Positions 9,390 through 18,356 of a stretch of DNA of 64,000 nucleotides are shown here, in pieces; the stretch's first letter is position 1; each line of letters starts with the position of its first letter. The notes beneath the pieces were generated by a model, which worked only from the letters and a program-made list of their open reading frames with translations, ran no database searches and was not told the DNA's origin. The position numbers and the translations under genes are program-made. Location of the stretch: assembly GCA_050633665.1 (NCBI GenBank), contig JBOEGY010000001.1, positions 434,001 through 498,000 of the forward strand, written 5' to 3'. The DNA is from JAUIAI01 sp050633665. GTDB lineage: Bacteria; Pseudomonadota; Gammaproteobacteria; Burkholderiales; Burkholderiaceae_E.

Positions 9390-9410
9390 TATATCAGGAA
9401 AACTGATATA
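9390..9410. promoter_or_regulatory. Candidate LysR operator (perfect inverted repeat)
   Basis: TATATCAG at 9390-9397 and CTGATATA at 9403-9410 form a perfect 8-base inverted repeat around five bases (GAAAA). It contains the T-N11-A pattern typical of LysR boxes and is centred between the divergent lysR-type gene and the molybdoenzyme operon. Assignment as the operator is inference from position and symmetry. Confidence 0.65.
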
Positions 9411-9437
9411 TATAACCAGTATTACTCAGTTAAGCGG

Positions 9438-12320
9438 ATGTGTCGAATCTCCTACACTCAGCAAATGAGTACGCCTACCGTTCCCGCCAATACGCAGCCA
9501 ATCAAGTTCGACAATCATGCGATTCAACGCACTGAGCACACCACCTGCTACATGTGTGCCTGTCGATGCGGCATCAAAGTCACTCTGGAAAACGATCGGG
9601 TTCGTTTCATTCAGGGTACCGCTGGTCACCCGGTAAACGACGGCGTCTTATGCGCCAAAGGCAGTGCCGGCATCATGAAGCAGTATTCGCCCGGAAAACT
9701 CCGGCAACCGATGCGCCGCAAACCGGGGTCGGAACGGGGCGCCGGCGAACTGGAACCGATCGCCTGGGAGGAGGCGCTGGATGAACTGACCGCCCGCCTG
9801 CGTAGAATCCGGGAGACTGACCCCAAAAAACTCGCGTTCTTTACCGGCCGCGATCAGATGCAGGCATTGACCGGCTTATGGGCGCAGCAATTCGGCACGC
9901 CAAACTGGGCGGCTCATGGCGGTTTTTGCTCGGTCAATATGGCCGCCGCCGGACTGTATTCGATCGGCTATTCCTTCTGGGAATTTGGCGCACCGGATTT
10001 TGACCGGGCCAAGTATTTTGTGATGTGGGGCGTGGCCGAGGACCATTCGAGCAACCCGATCAAGATCGGCCTGGAAAAACTCAAGCGGCGCGGGGCGAAG
10101 TTTGTCTCGATCAATCCGGTGCGAACCGGATATTCGTCGATTGCTGACGAATGGATACCGATCCGGCCTGGCACCGACGGACTGCTTGCGCTGGCGATTG
10201 TTCACGTGTTGCTGAAACGGGAATTGTTCGACTGGGAGTTTCTGGTGCGCACCACCAATGCGTCCTGGCTGGTGATTGATGCGCCTGGCACTGCAACGGA
10301 TGGCTTGTTTCTGCGTAACGATGAAAATCAGCCTCTGGTCTTTGATCAGGCGACCGGCGTGCCCAGTGCGCTGGCCCGGGGGGTGCAGCCGGCAATGTTC
10401 GGGTCGTTTGACCTGGCCGGGAAGTTCGACGGCATCAAGGTTCGTACTGTGATGAGCCTGATCGCGGAGCGTTACCTGGCTGACTCATATGCGCCGGAGT
10501 CGGTGGCCGGGCAATGTGGGGTTCCGGCGACGCAGATCGAACGGCTTGCCCTTGAGATGGCGCAGATAGCGTTTGAAGAGCCAATCGAGTTGCCGATTCC
10601 CTGGACGGATGTCTGGGGCAACAAGCATGACAAAACGATCGGCCGTCCGGTGGCGATGTTCGCGATGCGGGGAATCTCCGCTCACTCCAACGGGTTCCAG
10701 ACCTGTCGCTCGCTACACCTGATTCAGATGTTGCTTGGCGCGCTGGATGGGCCGGGTAACTTTCGCTCCAAAGCACCTTATCCCAAGCCGGTGCCACCGC
10801 CGTTGTTGCCTGAGAATGACTCGGACGTGATGAATGCGCCGTCGCGACCGCTTGGCAAACCGCCGCTCGGTTTTCCAACCCGGCCCGAAGAGCTGGCGAT
10901 TGATGGCGAGGGAAAACCCCTGCGACTCGATAAGGCGTATTCCTGGGAGAACCCGATTGCCTCGCACGGCATGATGCATATGGTGATTCACAATGCAGCC
11001 AAAGGCGATCCTTACGAGATCGATACCCTGATGTTATTCATGGCAAACATGGCCTGGAATTCGTCAATGAATACCAAAGGCACACAGGAGATGCTGACGG
11101 CCAAGCGGGAGGACGGTGGCTATCGCATCCCGTATATCGTGGTATCGGATGCTTTTGATTCGGAGACGGTCCGGTTTGCAGACCTGGTGTTGCCCGACAC
11201 GACTTATCTTGAGCGTCATGACGCGATCTCCATTCTTGATCGGCCGATCTCCGAGCCGGATATGGTGGCTGACTCGATTCGCCATCCCGTGATCAAGCCC
11301 GATCGCGATGTGCGACCCTGGCAAGAGGTATTGGTGGATCTGGCCGGGCGCTTGAACTTTCCCGCTTTTGTTGGCGACAACGGCGAGCCAAAATACGACG
11401 GCTACACCGACTTTATTGTCCGCTTTGAGAAATCGCCTGGCATTGGTTTTCTAGGCGGGTTTCGTGGCGCCGGGGGCGAGAAATCACTGAAGGGAGAGCC
11501 AAACCCCAGGCAGTGGGATGCCTATATCAAGAACAAGAGTTTCTTTACCTGGGAGTGGCCTGAGTCGATGCAGTTCAACCGGGGGTTGAACCAGGCCTAC
11601 CTCGAAAAAGCAGCGGACAGCGGGTTCATCGGATCTGCTGATCCGGTCATCATGCAAATCTACTCTGAGCCACTGCAAAAATTCAGGCTGGCCGGGCAGG
11701 GTTTGTATGACGGGCCATTACCGCCGGAGTCGGTTGACCGGGATCGTTTGTCACGATACTTTGACCCGTTGCCGATCTGGTATGGGCCGCTTGAAACACT
11801 GGCATTACGAGGCGCTGCAGGTGATCAAGACCAGGGTTTTGAGTTTCACGCCATTACCCAGCGTCCGATGGTGATGTATCACTCCTGGGATTCGCAAAAC
11901 GCATGGCTGCGACAAATTCTGGGCCAGAATTTTTTGTATATGAATCCCGGCGCAGCCGGCCGTCTTGGTCTGGTCGATGATGACTGGGTGTGGGTCGAAT
12001 CTCCTAAGGGCAGAATTCGTTGTCAGATGCGCACAATGAGCGGCGTGGAGCCTAATACCGTGTGGACCTGGAACGCGATCGGCAAGATGTCTGGCGCCTG
12101 GGGGCTGAGCAAACAGGCAAGCGAAGCCACCCACGGCTTTTTGCTGAATCACCTGATCAGCGAGACCCTGCCCAAGACCGGTGACGACCGCACGCTGACC
12201 AATTCCGACCCGATCACCGGGCAGGCGGCCTGGTACGACTTGAAAGTGAGAATCACCAAAGCCGGTCCGGGTGAGACTGGCACCTGGCCGCAGTTTGGCG
12301 GCGCGGAGAGGTCATCATGA
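9438..12320 (+). CDS. soeA: Molybdopterin oxidoreductase catalytic subunit, probable sulfite dehydrogenase SoeA
   Basis: A 960-residue bis-MGD molybdenum enzyme of the DMSO-reductase superfamily. Near residue 36 the iron-sulfur motif 'CYMCACRC' (CX2CX3C) with a fourth cysteine in 'VLCAKG' binds one [4Fe-4S] cluster. The likely molybdenum ligand is Cys164 in 'HGGFCSVN'. The C-terminal 'YMNPGAAGRLGL' region is the MGD-binding barrel. There is no Tat signal, so the enzyme is cytoplasmic, as for SoeABC, which oxidises sulfite to sulfate and passes electrons to quinone. The gene order catalytic subunit, ferredoxin subunit, DmsC-type anchor, and a following anion transporter support this. Formate dehydrogenase or another sulfur/N-oxide reductase is possible. 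An alternative start is the ATG at 9465; neither has a strong ribosome site. Confidence 0.75.
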   Translation: MCRISYTQQMSTPTVPANTQPIKFDNHAIQRTEHTTCYMCACRCGIKVTLENDRVRFIQGTAGHPVNDGVLCAKGSAGIMKQYSPGKLRQPMRRKPGSERGAGELEPIAWEEALDELTARLRRIRETDPKKLAFFTGRDQMQALTGLWAQQFGTPNWAAHGGFCSVNMAAAGLYSIGYSFWEFGAPDFDRAKYFVMWGVAEDHSSNPIKIGLEKLKRRGAKFVSINPVRTGYSSIADEWIPIRPGTDGLLALAIVHVLLKRELFDWEFLVRTTNASWLVIDAPGTATDGLFLRNDENQPLVFDQATGVPSALARGVQPAMFGSFDLAGKFDGIKVRTVMSLIAERYLADSYAPESVAGQCGVPATQIERLALEMAQIAFEEPIELPIPWTDVWGNKHDKTIGRPVAMFAMRGISAHSNGFQTCRSLHLIQMLLGALDGPGNFRSKAPYPKPVPPPLLPENDSDVMNAPSRPLGKPPLGFPTRPEELAIDGEGKPLRLDKAYSWENPIASHGMMHMVIHNAAKGDPYEIDTLMLFMANMAWNSSMNTKGTQEMLTAKREDGGYRIPYIVVSDAFDSETVRFADLVLPDTTYLERHDAISILDRPISEPDMVADSIRHPVIKPDRDVRPWQEVLVDLAGRLNFPAFVGDNGEPKYDGYTDFIVRFEKSPGIGFLGGFRGAGGEKSLKGEPNPRQWDAYIKNKSFFTWEWPESMQFNRGLNQAYLEKAADSGFIGSADPVIMQIYSEPLQKFRLAGQGLYDGPLPPESVDRDRLSRYFDPLPIWYGPLETLALRGAAGDQDQGFEFHAITQRPMVMYHSWDSQNAWLRQILGQNFLYMNPGAAGRLGLVDDDWVWVESPKGRIRCQMRTMSGVEPNTVWTWNAIGKMSGAWGLSKQASEATHGFLLNHLISETLPKTGDDRTLTNSDPITGQAAWYDLKVRITKAGPGETGTWPQFGGAERSS

Positions 12321-13090
12321 AGCTGGGACTGTTAATCGACCTTGACACCTGTGTCGGGTGTCACGCTTGTGCGGTCGCCTGTAAGGAATGGAATGGTGAA
12401 TCGGCGATGGCGGGTGGCGCGCCGGATTATGATCCGCACGGCAAAGCGCCTTCGGGTGTCTGGTTCAATCGCATACGCCAGTACGAGGTGGCTGACACAC
12501 CTATCGATGAACCCGCCGCAACTTCAACCGAAGCCATGCAGAATCCGCCGGAGCAGGGCGGACACTGGAATCTATCCAAGACGATCAACGTGCCCATGTC
12601 TTGCATGCATTGCGAGCAGGCCGACTGCGTGACCGTCTGCCCAACCGGAGCTTCCTACAAGCGAGCCGAAGACGGCATTGTTCTGGTAGACCCCGAGAAA
12701 TGCATGGGTTGCAACTATTGCGCCTGGGCCTGCCCCTACGGCGCCCGGGAACTCGACGAGAATGAAGGGGTGATGCGCAAATGCACCTTGTGCGTGGACC
12801 GCATCTATGATGAGGCGCTTCCCGAACACGAGCGACAGCCGGCCTGTGTATTGGCCTGCCCGGCGCATGCGCGCTTTTTCGGCGACTATGATGACCCGTC
12901 CTCTGTCGTTGTAAGGCGCTCCCAGGATCGCGAGCAAGTCGGCATGCTGGAGGCGCTCGACTACAAGCCATTAAACCGCTATCTGGCCCCGCGACAAAAA
13001 CCGAGCGTTAATACCGAGCCGACCCAGGCGCGATCGGGTTCGCTCGGTTCGCGCCTGGCCAGCCTGGTCAATAAGGTGGTGTCGCTGTGA
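12317..13090 (+). CDS. soeB: Four-cluster ferredoxin subunit, probable SoeB
   Basis: A 257-residue electron-transfer subunit of the DmsB/PhsB type. Four cysteine groups bind [4Fe-4S] clusters: 'CVGCHACAVAC' near residue 12, 'CMHCEQADCVTVC' near 95, 'CMGCNYCAWAC' near 128, and 'CTLC' near 153 with a late 'CVLAC' completing the set. It would carry electrons from the molybdenum subunit to the membrane anchor. The ATG overlaps the stop of the catalytic subunit gene by four bases. The last 30 residues are a variable tail. Confidence 0.85.
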   Translation: MKLGLLIDLDTCVGCHACAVACKEWNGESAMAGGAPDYDPHGKAPSGVWFNRIRQYEVADTPIDEPAATSTEAMQNPPEQGGHWNLSKTINVPMSCMHCEQADCVTVCPTGASYKRAEDGIVLVDPEKCMGCNYCAWACPYGARELDENEGVMRKCTLCVDRIYDEALPEHERQPACVLACPAHARFFGDYDDPSSVVVRRSQDREQVGMLEALDYKPLNRYLAPRQKPSVNTEPTQARSGSLGSRLASLVNKVVSL

Positions 13091-13989
13091 AACCAGTTCT
13101 TTCGGTCATCTTGTTTACGGTCTCGTCCGGCGCTGGCCTTGGTCTGATGTTCTGGCTCGCAATGGCACGACTGGCGCACCAGACACCACCTAGCCAGGCC
13201 TGGTGGATTGCGGCCGCGGTGGCCATCTTGCTATTAACCGGCGGGCTACTTGCCTCGACCCGGCATCTGGCCAATCCCAAAAACGCCTGGCGCGCTTTTT
13301 CGCGCTTTCGTTCCTCCTGGTTGTCTCGCGAAGCGGTCTTTGCGGTGGCGGTTTATCCGGTCGGCGGTTTGTATCTGTTATCGCTGGTTTTCGGCCCCGC
13401 ACCGCTACAGAAGGTATTGGGTCTGGCGGTCATGTTGCTTTGTTTGCTCGTGTTATATTGCACCGGCATGATTTATGCATGCCTTAAAACGATTCCTCGC
13501 TGGAACAATTGGCAGACAATAGTCGCTTACCCGTTACTGGGCTTGTTTTCAGGTTCTGTGTTGTTGTTTGCGTTGATCCCTGGAGGCAGTCAGCTCATCG
13601 TTCGCTGGATAGCCCTGATCTTGCTGGCAATGGCAGCGCTCGTTAAGTGGCTGTATTTTCAACGCTTCAGGCAACCCCAAGGGCCGCGATTGGCGGACGC
13701 CCTGAAGCAAAGCCGTGGGGAAGCCAAATTGCTGGACGTGGGCCATACACATCAAAATTTCCTGATGCGCGAATTCGGCTTCGTTGTCAGCAACTCGCTG
13801 GCCTCGCAATTGCGGCTGGCGTTCGTCAGCATGAGTTTCCTGATTCCTGCAATCGTTCTACTGACATGGCCGGCGGCGGGCACTCTGGCGGTGGTGAGTT
13901 GTTTGCTGGGTCTTGCCGCAGAGCGCTGGTTGTTCTTTGCCGAAGCCAAGCATGTGGTGCGTCTGTATCACGGAGAATCGCGGGTTTGA
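13087..13989 (+). CDS. soeC: DmsC/NrfD-type membrane anchor, probable SoeC
   Basis: A 300-residue integral membrane protein with about eight hydrophobic segments, of the DmsC anchor family. The segment 'HLANPKNAWRAF' followed by 'SSWLSREA' (about residues 60-80) is the characteristic cytoplasmic loop of this family. It should anchor the two soluble subunits at the inner face of the membrane and exchange electrons with quinone. The start is GTG at 13087, overlapping the upstream stop as GTGA. The family fit is good; the Soe assignment depends on the operon. Confidence 0.82.
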   Translation: MKPVLSVILFTVSSGAGLGLMFWLAMARLAHQTPPSQAWWIAAAVAILLLTGGLLASTRHLANPKNAWRAFSRFRSSWLSREAVFAVAVYPVGGLYLLSLVFGPAPLQKVLGLAVMLLCLLVLYCTGMIYACLKTIPRWNNWQTIVAYPLLGLFSGSVLLFALIPGGSQLIVRWIALILLAMAALVKWLYFQRFRQPQGPRLADALKQSRGEAKLLDVGHTHQNFLMREFGFVVSNSLASQLRLAFVSMSFLIPAIVLLTWPAAGTLAVVSCLLGLAAERWLFFAEAKHVVRLYHGESRV

Positions 13990-15317
13990 GTTCGGAACCA
14001 CCGGGTCGTTTGGAAGAAGCGCCGGACGACAACCCGAGCGGGCGGCTACCGCTATCAGTCTGGTTACGTGAATTACGCGAATTCGGTACTTTGCGCGCCG
14101 ATTTGCTTGCCGGTCTGACTGGGGCCGTCGTTGTCATGCTTCAGGGTGTCGCATTCGCGACGCTGGCCGGGATGCCTCCGGAGTATGGTTTATATACGGC
14201 CATGGTGCCGTGTGTGCTGGCAGCTCTGTTCGGAGCCAGCCGTCAGATGGTCACTGGCCCGACCAATGCCCTTTCCGTAACCGTATTGGCGCTTCTCGTG
14301 CCGTTAGCTGCGGCCGGCACGCAGGCCTATGTGCACCTGGCCATAACTCTGACCTTCATGGTTGCCTGCTGGCAAATACTGCTTGGTTTGTCCGGGCTTG
14401 GCAAACTGGTTAATCGCATTCCTCACAGCGTGATTGTCGGCTTCACGTCCGGGGCTGCCATACTGATCGCCAACAGCCAGATTCGTCATGTGTTTGGCTT
14501 CGACTGGCAACGCGGCATGTCGGTGTTCGATACCGTGACAAAATTCATCCCCGATCTGCCCGGCATGCAATTGCCGCCAACGATCGTCAGTCTGGCGACT
14601 ATCGTGGCCTGTATTCTGGCACGGCGGTACGCTCCCGGACCTGTCCCCTATATGCTGGTTGGCGTGGTGGCGGGTGCCTTGTTCGCCCAGGCGCTGGCCT
14701 GGTGTGGTGGCCAACCCTGGGTGCTGGAAACCGTTGACGCAATTCCCGGTGTCTTGCCGCCTTTGTCACTACCCGATATTTCTCTTGCCACCATGAGCGC
14801 TTTGCTTGTCCCGAGCCTCATCATGACGTTGCTGGCGCTGGCCGAAGCCTTGTCGATTGCCAGTGCGGTGGCGGTCAGAAACAAGCGTCGAATCAGTGGA
14901 ACCCAGGAAATTCTGGCGCAAGGGGTGGCGAATCTCGGCGGCAGCTTCTTTTCGGCGTATCCCAGTTCGGGTTCGTTTAATCGATCCGCGCTGAATGTCG
15001 AGGCCGGCGCGCGGACGCCGTTTGCGGCGGCTAGCTCGGGGGTCTTGCTGATTATTCTGCTGGCTTTCGTTTCCTCGTTGATTGCTTACCTGCCATTTGC
15101 CGTCGTGGCCGGCATCCTGGTGATGGTCGCCTGGACGTTGATCGATTTAAATTACCCCCGTCTCGCTCTGACCGACCGCCGTTTTGCCGATGTCATCGGA
15201 TGGGGGGTGACGTTCGTGCTGACCGTCACGGTCTCGCTCGAAATCGCGATTGTTTCAGGTCTTGTTGCACACACCGTGGCGTATCAACTGGGCAAGCGGT
15301 TTGGCCGGCCGAATTAA
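13986..15317 (+). CDS. SulP family anion transporter without STAS domain
   Basis: A 443-residue polytopic membrane protein of the SulP (SLC26) family. Landmarks are 'AGLTGAVVVMLQGVAFATLAG' near residue 38 (in two halves), 'GPTNALSV' near 95, and 'GSFNRSALNVEAG' near 330. I chose the TTG at 13986 because it overlaps the soeC stop as TTGA, continuing the coupled series; the longer open frame upstream lies inside soeC. It ends after the last membrane segment ('GKRFGRPN') and lacks the C-terminal cytosolic STAS domain most SulP proteins have. Placed last in the sulfite dehydrogenase-like operon, it may export sulfate or import a sulfur oxyanion. Direction of transport is inference. Confidence 0.88.
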   Translation: MSSEPPGRLEEAPDDNPSGRLPLSVWLRELREFGTLRADLLAGLTGAVVVMLQGVAFATLAGMPPEYGLYTAMVPCVLAALFGASRQMVTGPTNALSVTVLALLVPLAAAGTQAYVHLAITLTFMVACWQILLGLSGLGKLVNRIPHSVIVGFTSGAAILIANSQIRHVFGFDWQRGMSVFDTVTKFIPDLPGMQLPPTIVSLATIVACILARRYAPGPVPYMLVGVVAGALFAQALAWCGGQPWVLETVDAIPGVLPPLSLPDISLATMSALLVPSLIMTLLALAEALSIASAVAVRNKRRISGTQEILAQGVANLGGSFFSAYPSSGSFNRSALNVEAGARTPFAAASSGVLLIILLAFVSSLIAYLPFAVVAGILVMVAWTLIDLNYPRLALTDRRFADVIGWGVTFVLTVTVSLEIAIVSGLVAHTVAYQLGKRFGRPN

Positions 15318-15407
15318 CCCGACGCCGAATATCCACGAGATGATGTGGTAGTCAGGCATTAGTCCGGGTGGCCGGTCATGTGGCGCGCGTCGGCCGGGTT
15401 AGAGGTG

Positions 15408-15932
15408 CTATTTGCCCCGATGCAGTGATGACTCGGGGCGGTTGAGCAGTTCGGTGGCCTCGCGGCGAACAAATTTCGCCAGGCGCTGATCATCGAAACC
15501 CAGTTGCGACAAACCGGCCGAGGCGTTCGCAACTTCTCTATATTCGGCAATTAAACCGTTTTCCAGTTTGCAGATCGCAACGCCTTCAAACACCACCCGC
15601 TGCCCGGCGAATTGGCTGAGACGAGAATCATAGCTAAACACATAACGGGCATATCCCAGAGTCGGGTTCGCGACTGGGTCATGGATATCCCAGCGGAAGT
15701 TTGTCCCGTCGCGATGAAACCGCTCCAGGACCAGCGCTTTGATTTCCGGCCCATGAAACGGGCCATAAAAAACGTCATGGTAGACGCCGTCAGCCGTGAA
15801 GCAGGCGGCGACCGTCTCGGCATCAGCGGCGACGATGCCGCCAGTCATGGTGCTGATCAGGGTTGCAAACTGGCTCAAGAGTCTCTTCCCATGGTTGGAT
15901 GGTTTGGAAATCCGTGTTTGGCTCCGGATCAT
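15408..15932 (-). CDS. SnoaL-like (NTF2-fold) protein
   Basis: Up to 174 residues with a SnoaL-like core: 'ADAETVAACFTADGVYHDV' in the first helices, 'GPEIKALVLERF', and a final 'NGLIAEYREV'. The first 25 residues, before 'LLSQFATLI', look unstructured, so translation may start downstream, for example at a TTG near 15873. It is convergent with the SulP gene and divergent from uvrD, so no operon context helps. Substrate unknown. Confidence 0.8.
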   Translation of the reverse strand: MIRSQTRISKPSNHGKRLLSQFATLISTMTGGIVAADAETVAACFTADGVYHDVFYGPFHGPEIKALVLERFHRDGTNFRWDIHDPVANPTLGYARYVFSYDSRLSQFAGQRVVFEGVAICKLENGLIAEYREVANASAGLSQLGFDDQRLAKFVRREATELLNRPESSLHRGK

Positions 15933-15978
15933 GCCATCTTGCCAGAATTGTGCAGTCAGGCCGTTGCTTGGGCCTGGC

Positions 15979-15984
15979 TATACT
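15979..15984 (+). promoter_or_regulatory. Candidate -10 element of uvrD
   Basis: TATACT lies 18 bases before the uvrD ATG and abuts the LexA-like box. No good -35 hexamer is visible at 17 bases, so this rests on the -10 alone. Transcription from here would give a leader of about 12 bases, which fits the absence of a Shine-Dalgarno. Confidence 0.4.
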
Positions 15985-15985
15985 A

Positions 15986-16001
15986 CTGTGTAAAATCACA
16001 G
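15986..16001. promoter_or_regulatory. Candidate LexA (SOS) box before uvrD
   Basis: CTGT at 15986-15989 and ACAG at 15998-16001 are separated by eight bases (GTAAAATC), matching the beta/gammaproteobacterial SOS consensus CTGT-N8-ACAG, and preceded by the consensus TA. The box lies between the TATACT hexamer and the uvrD start codon, where bound LexA would block initiation. uvrD is a known SOS gene in Escherichia coli. Confidence 0.7.
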
Positions 16002-16002
16002 C

Positions 16003-18315
16003 ATGAGTAATTTACTTGCAAATCTGAACGAAGAGCAGCTCGCCGCGGTAACACTGCCCCCCCAGCATGCGTTGATTCTGGCCGGCGCCGGTAGCGGTAA
16101 GACCCGAGTCCTGACCACTCGCATCGCCTGGCTGATTTCCACCGGCCAGGTGAGTCCGCAAGGCATTCTGGCCGTGACGTTCACCAACAAGGCCGCCCGC
16201 GAGATGGGCACCCGAATCGCTGCAATGCTGCCAATCAGTACGCGCGGCATGTGGATTGGTACTTTTCACGGGCTTTGCAATCGTTTGCTGCGCGCGCATC
16301 ACCGCGATGCCGCCTTGCCACAGACATTTCAGATTCTGGACACCCAGGACCAGCTATCGGCTATCAAGCGAATGCTCAAAGGCGCCAACGTCGATACCGA
16401 GCGCTATCCTCCCAAAAATCTTCAATACTTCATTAACGGCGCCAAGGAAGAAGGGATGCGCGCGGGCGATATCGAAATCGTCGATGATTACAACCGTCGC
16501 TTCGTCGAGCTGTTTGAGATGTACGACGCTCAATGCCAGCGCGAAGGAGTGGTCGATTTTCCGGAACTGTTATTGCGCTCCTATGAGTTACTGAGCAGAA
16601 GCCAGGTGCTGCGCGAGCACTATCAGCACCGCTTCAGTCACTTGTTGGTCGATGAGTTTCAAGACACCAACAACTTGCAGTATCGCTGGTTGAAACTACT
16701 GGCCGGAGATTCAACCGCTGTATTTGCGGTTGGGGATGACGACCAGAGTATTTATGCGTTTCGCGGGGCCAATGTTGGCAACATGTCTGCGTTTGAACGC
16801 GAATTCTCGGTTCGGAATCTAATCAAACTTGAGCAGAACTATCGGTCCTGTGGTCATATTCTGCGTAGCGCCAACACGCTAATTGCCAATAACGCCAAAC
16901 GGCTGGGCAAAGACCTCTGGACTGACGCCGGCGATGGCGAGCAGGTTCGCGTGTACGAATCGGAAACCGACGGCCAGGAAGCGCAGTGGTTGCTGGAAGA
17001 GGTTCGCAGCCTGATCAATGACGGCACCAGCCGTAGCGATATCGCCATTCTGTATCGGTCAAATGCTCAGTCGCGGGTTATCGAGCATGCGCTGTTTTCG
17101 GCACAAATTCCGTATCGCGTCTACGGCGGCCTGCGATTTTTCGAACGTCAAGAGGTTAAACACGCGCTTGCCTATATGCGTCTTCTCGCTAACCCCGATG
17201 ACGATACTTCGTTTGTCCGGGTGGTTAACTTTCCGGCCCGTGGCATTGGCGCGCGGACGGTCGAGATGTTGTCGGATGCGGCCGCGCGTCGTGGTAGCAG
17301 CCTGTTTGCGGCGCATGGTGACCTGACCGGAAACGCGGGTAATAAGGTGGCCGGATTTATCGGTCTGATTCAGGCGCTGCAAAAAGAAACCGCCCAGATG
17401 GGATTGCCTGATGTGGTTGAACACGTCATTGAACGCAGTGGGCTTGTCGAGCATTACCAGGCTGACAAGGACGGACAGGACCGGGTTGAAAACCTGCGCG
17501 AATTGATCAACGCTGCAACCGCCTATCTGGCGGATGCCGGCGTCGACCGGAATACCCCGGCAAACTTTGGCGTGAGTCAGGCGCCGGCAGATGCGCTCAC
17601 GGTGACCAACTCAATTCCGGCTCCGGATACTGTCGCGGCACCGGCTGACTCCCCGGAGGCTGGCGCTGAGAGTTCACTGGGTATGACGCCTCTGGCGGGT
17701 TTTCTCAGTCATGCGTCTCTGGAAGCCGGTGACAACCAGGCAAGCAATGGCACCGATGCGTTGCAAATGATGACGGTTCACGCGGCCAAAGGGCTTGAGT
17801 TTGATGCTGTGTTTTTAACCGGGCTTGAAGAGGGTTTGTTTCCGCACGAAAACTCGGTGACTGAACTGGACGGGCTCGAAGAAGAGCGTCGCCTGATGTA
17901 TGTGGCAATCACACGGGCCCGGCAACGCTTGTATTTGTCGTTGTCACAAACCCGCATGTTGCACGGGCAGACCCGTTACAGCATGCGGTCGAGATTCTTC
18001 GAGGAACTGCCACCCAATTCGTTGAAGTGGCTGACTGCCAAAGCACGAAGCAGCTCCTGGAAAGACGGTTACGGCAGCGCACGGGATGGCGCCGGCGCGG
18101 CTCACCCGGTCGCGCCGCGACGCCAATCGGGCCGCAGTGCTGACAACGGCACCAGGTTTCGCGCGGGTGAATCGGTAAAGCATGCGAAGTTTGGCGAAGG
18201 CACGATTATCGACATCGAAGGTCAGGGTGATGATGCTCGCGCGCAAATAAATTTTGGTCCTGCCGGTGTCAAGTGGCTGGCACTGGGTATTGCCAAGCTG
18301 GATAAAGTCACCTGA
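16003..18315 (+). CDS. uvrD: DNA helicase II (UvrD)
   Basis: A 770-residue superfamily 1A 3'-5' helicase used in nucleotide excision and mismatch repair. Visible motifs are Walker A 'GAGSGKTR' near residue 28, 'TFTNKAAREM', Walker B 'LLVDEFQDTN' near 215, 'GDDDQSIYAFRGA', 'EQNYRS', 'MTVHAAKGLEFD' and 'YVAITRAR'. The C-terminus has the UvrD/PcrA Tudor-like module ('VKHAKFGEGTI...'), which in relatives contacts RNA polymerase and other partners. A low-complexity Ala/Pro/Asp-rich insertion of about 45 residues precedes 'LAGFLSHASL' (about 525-570). The ATG follows a LexA-like box directly and has no Shine-Dalgarno. Confidence 0.97.
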   Translation: MSNLLANLNEEQLAAVTLPPQHALILAGAGSGKTRVLTTRIAWLISTGQVSPQGILAVTFTNKAAREMGTRIAAMLPISTRGMWIGTFHGLCNRLLRAHHRDAALPQTFQILDTQDQLSAIKRMLKGANVDTERYPPKNLQYFINGAKEEGMRAGDIEIVDDYNRRFVELFEMYDAQCQREGVVDFPELLLRSYELLSRSQVLREHYQHRFSHLLVDEFQDTNNLQYRWLKLLAGDSTAVFAVGDDDQSIYAFRGANVGNMSAFEREFSVRNLIKLEQNYRSCGHILRSANTLIANNAKRLGKDLWTDAGDGEQVRVYESETDGQEAQWLLEEVRSLINDGTSRSDIAILYRSNAQSRVIEHALFSAQIPYRVYGGLRFFERQEVKHALAYMRLLANPDDDTSFVRVVNFPARGIGARTVEMLSDAAARRGSSLFAAHGDLTGNAGNKVAGFIGLIQALQKETAQMGLPDVVEHVIERSGLVEHYQADKDGQDRVENLRELINAATAYLADAGVDRNTPANFGVSQAPADALTVTNSIPAPDTVAAPADSPEAGAESSLGMTPLAGFLSHASLEAGDNQASNGTDALQMMTVHAAKGLEFDAVFLTGLEEGLFPHENSVTELDGLEEERRLMYVAITRARQRLYLSLSQTRMLHGQTRYSMRSRFFEELPPNSLKWLTAKARSSSWKDGYGSARDGAGAAHPVAPRRQSGRSADNGTRFRAGESVKHAKFGEGTIIDIEGQGDDARAQINFGPAGVKWLALGIAKLDKVT

Positions 18316-18324
18316 CATCAAATC

Positions 18325-18356
18325 GCAATGTTAGCGACACAGGCCCGCAACATTGC
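18325..18356 (+). other. Inverted repeat after uvrD
   Basis: GCAATGTT (18325-18332) and AACATTGC (18349-18356) form a perfect 8-base stem with a 16-base loop just after the uvrD stop. No T-tract follows, so it is not a classical intrinsic terminator. The rest of the 263-base gap up to the porin gene shows no other clear element. Confidence 0.4.

Noticed and set aside
9438..12320. Formate dehydrogenase call for the molybdoenzyme
   Set aside because: The anchor is DmsC-type rather than cytochrome b, there is no Tat signal, and a SulP gene is coupled; a Soe-like role fits better, though not proven.
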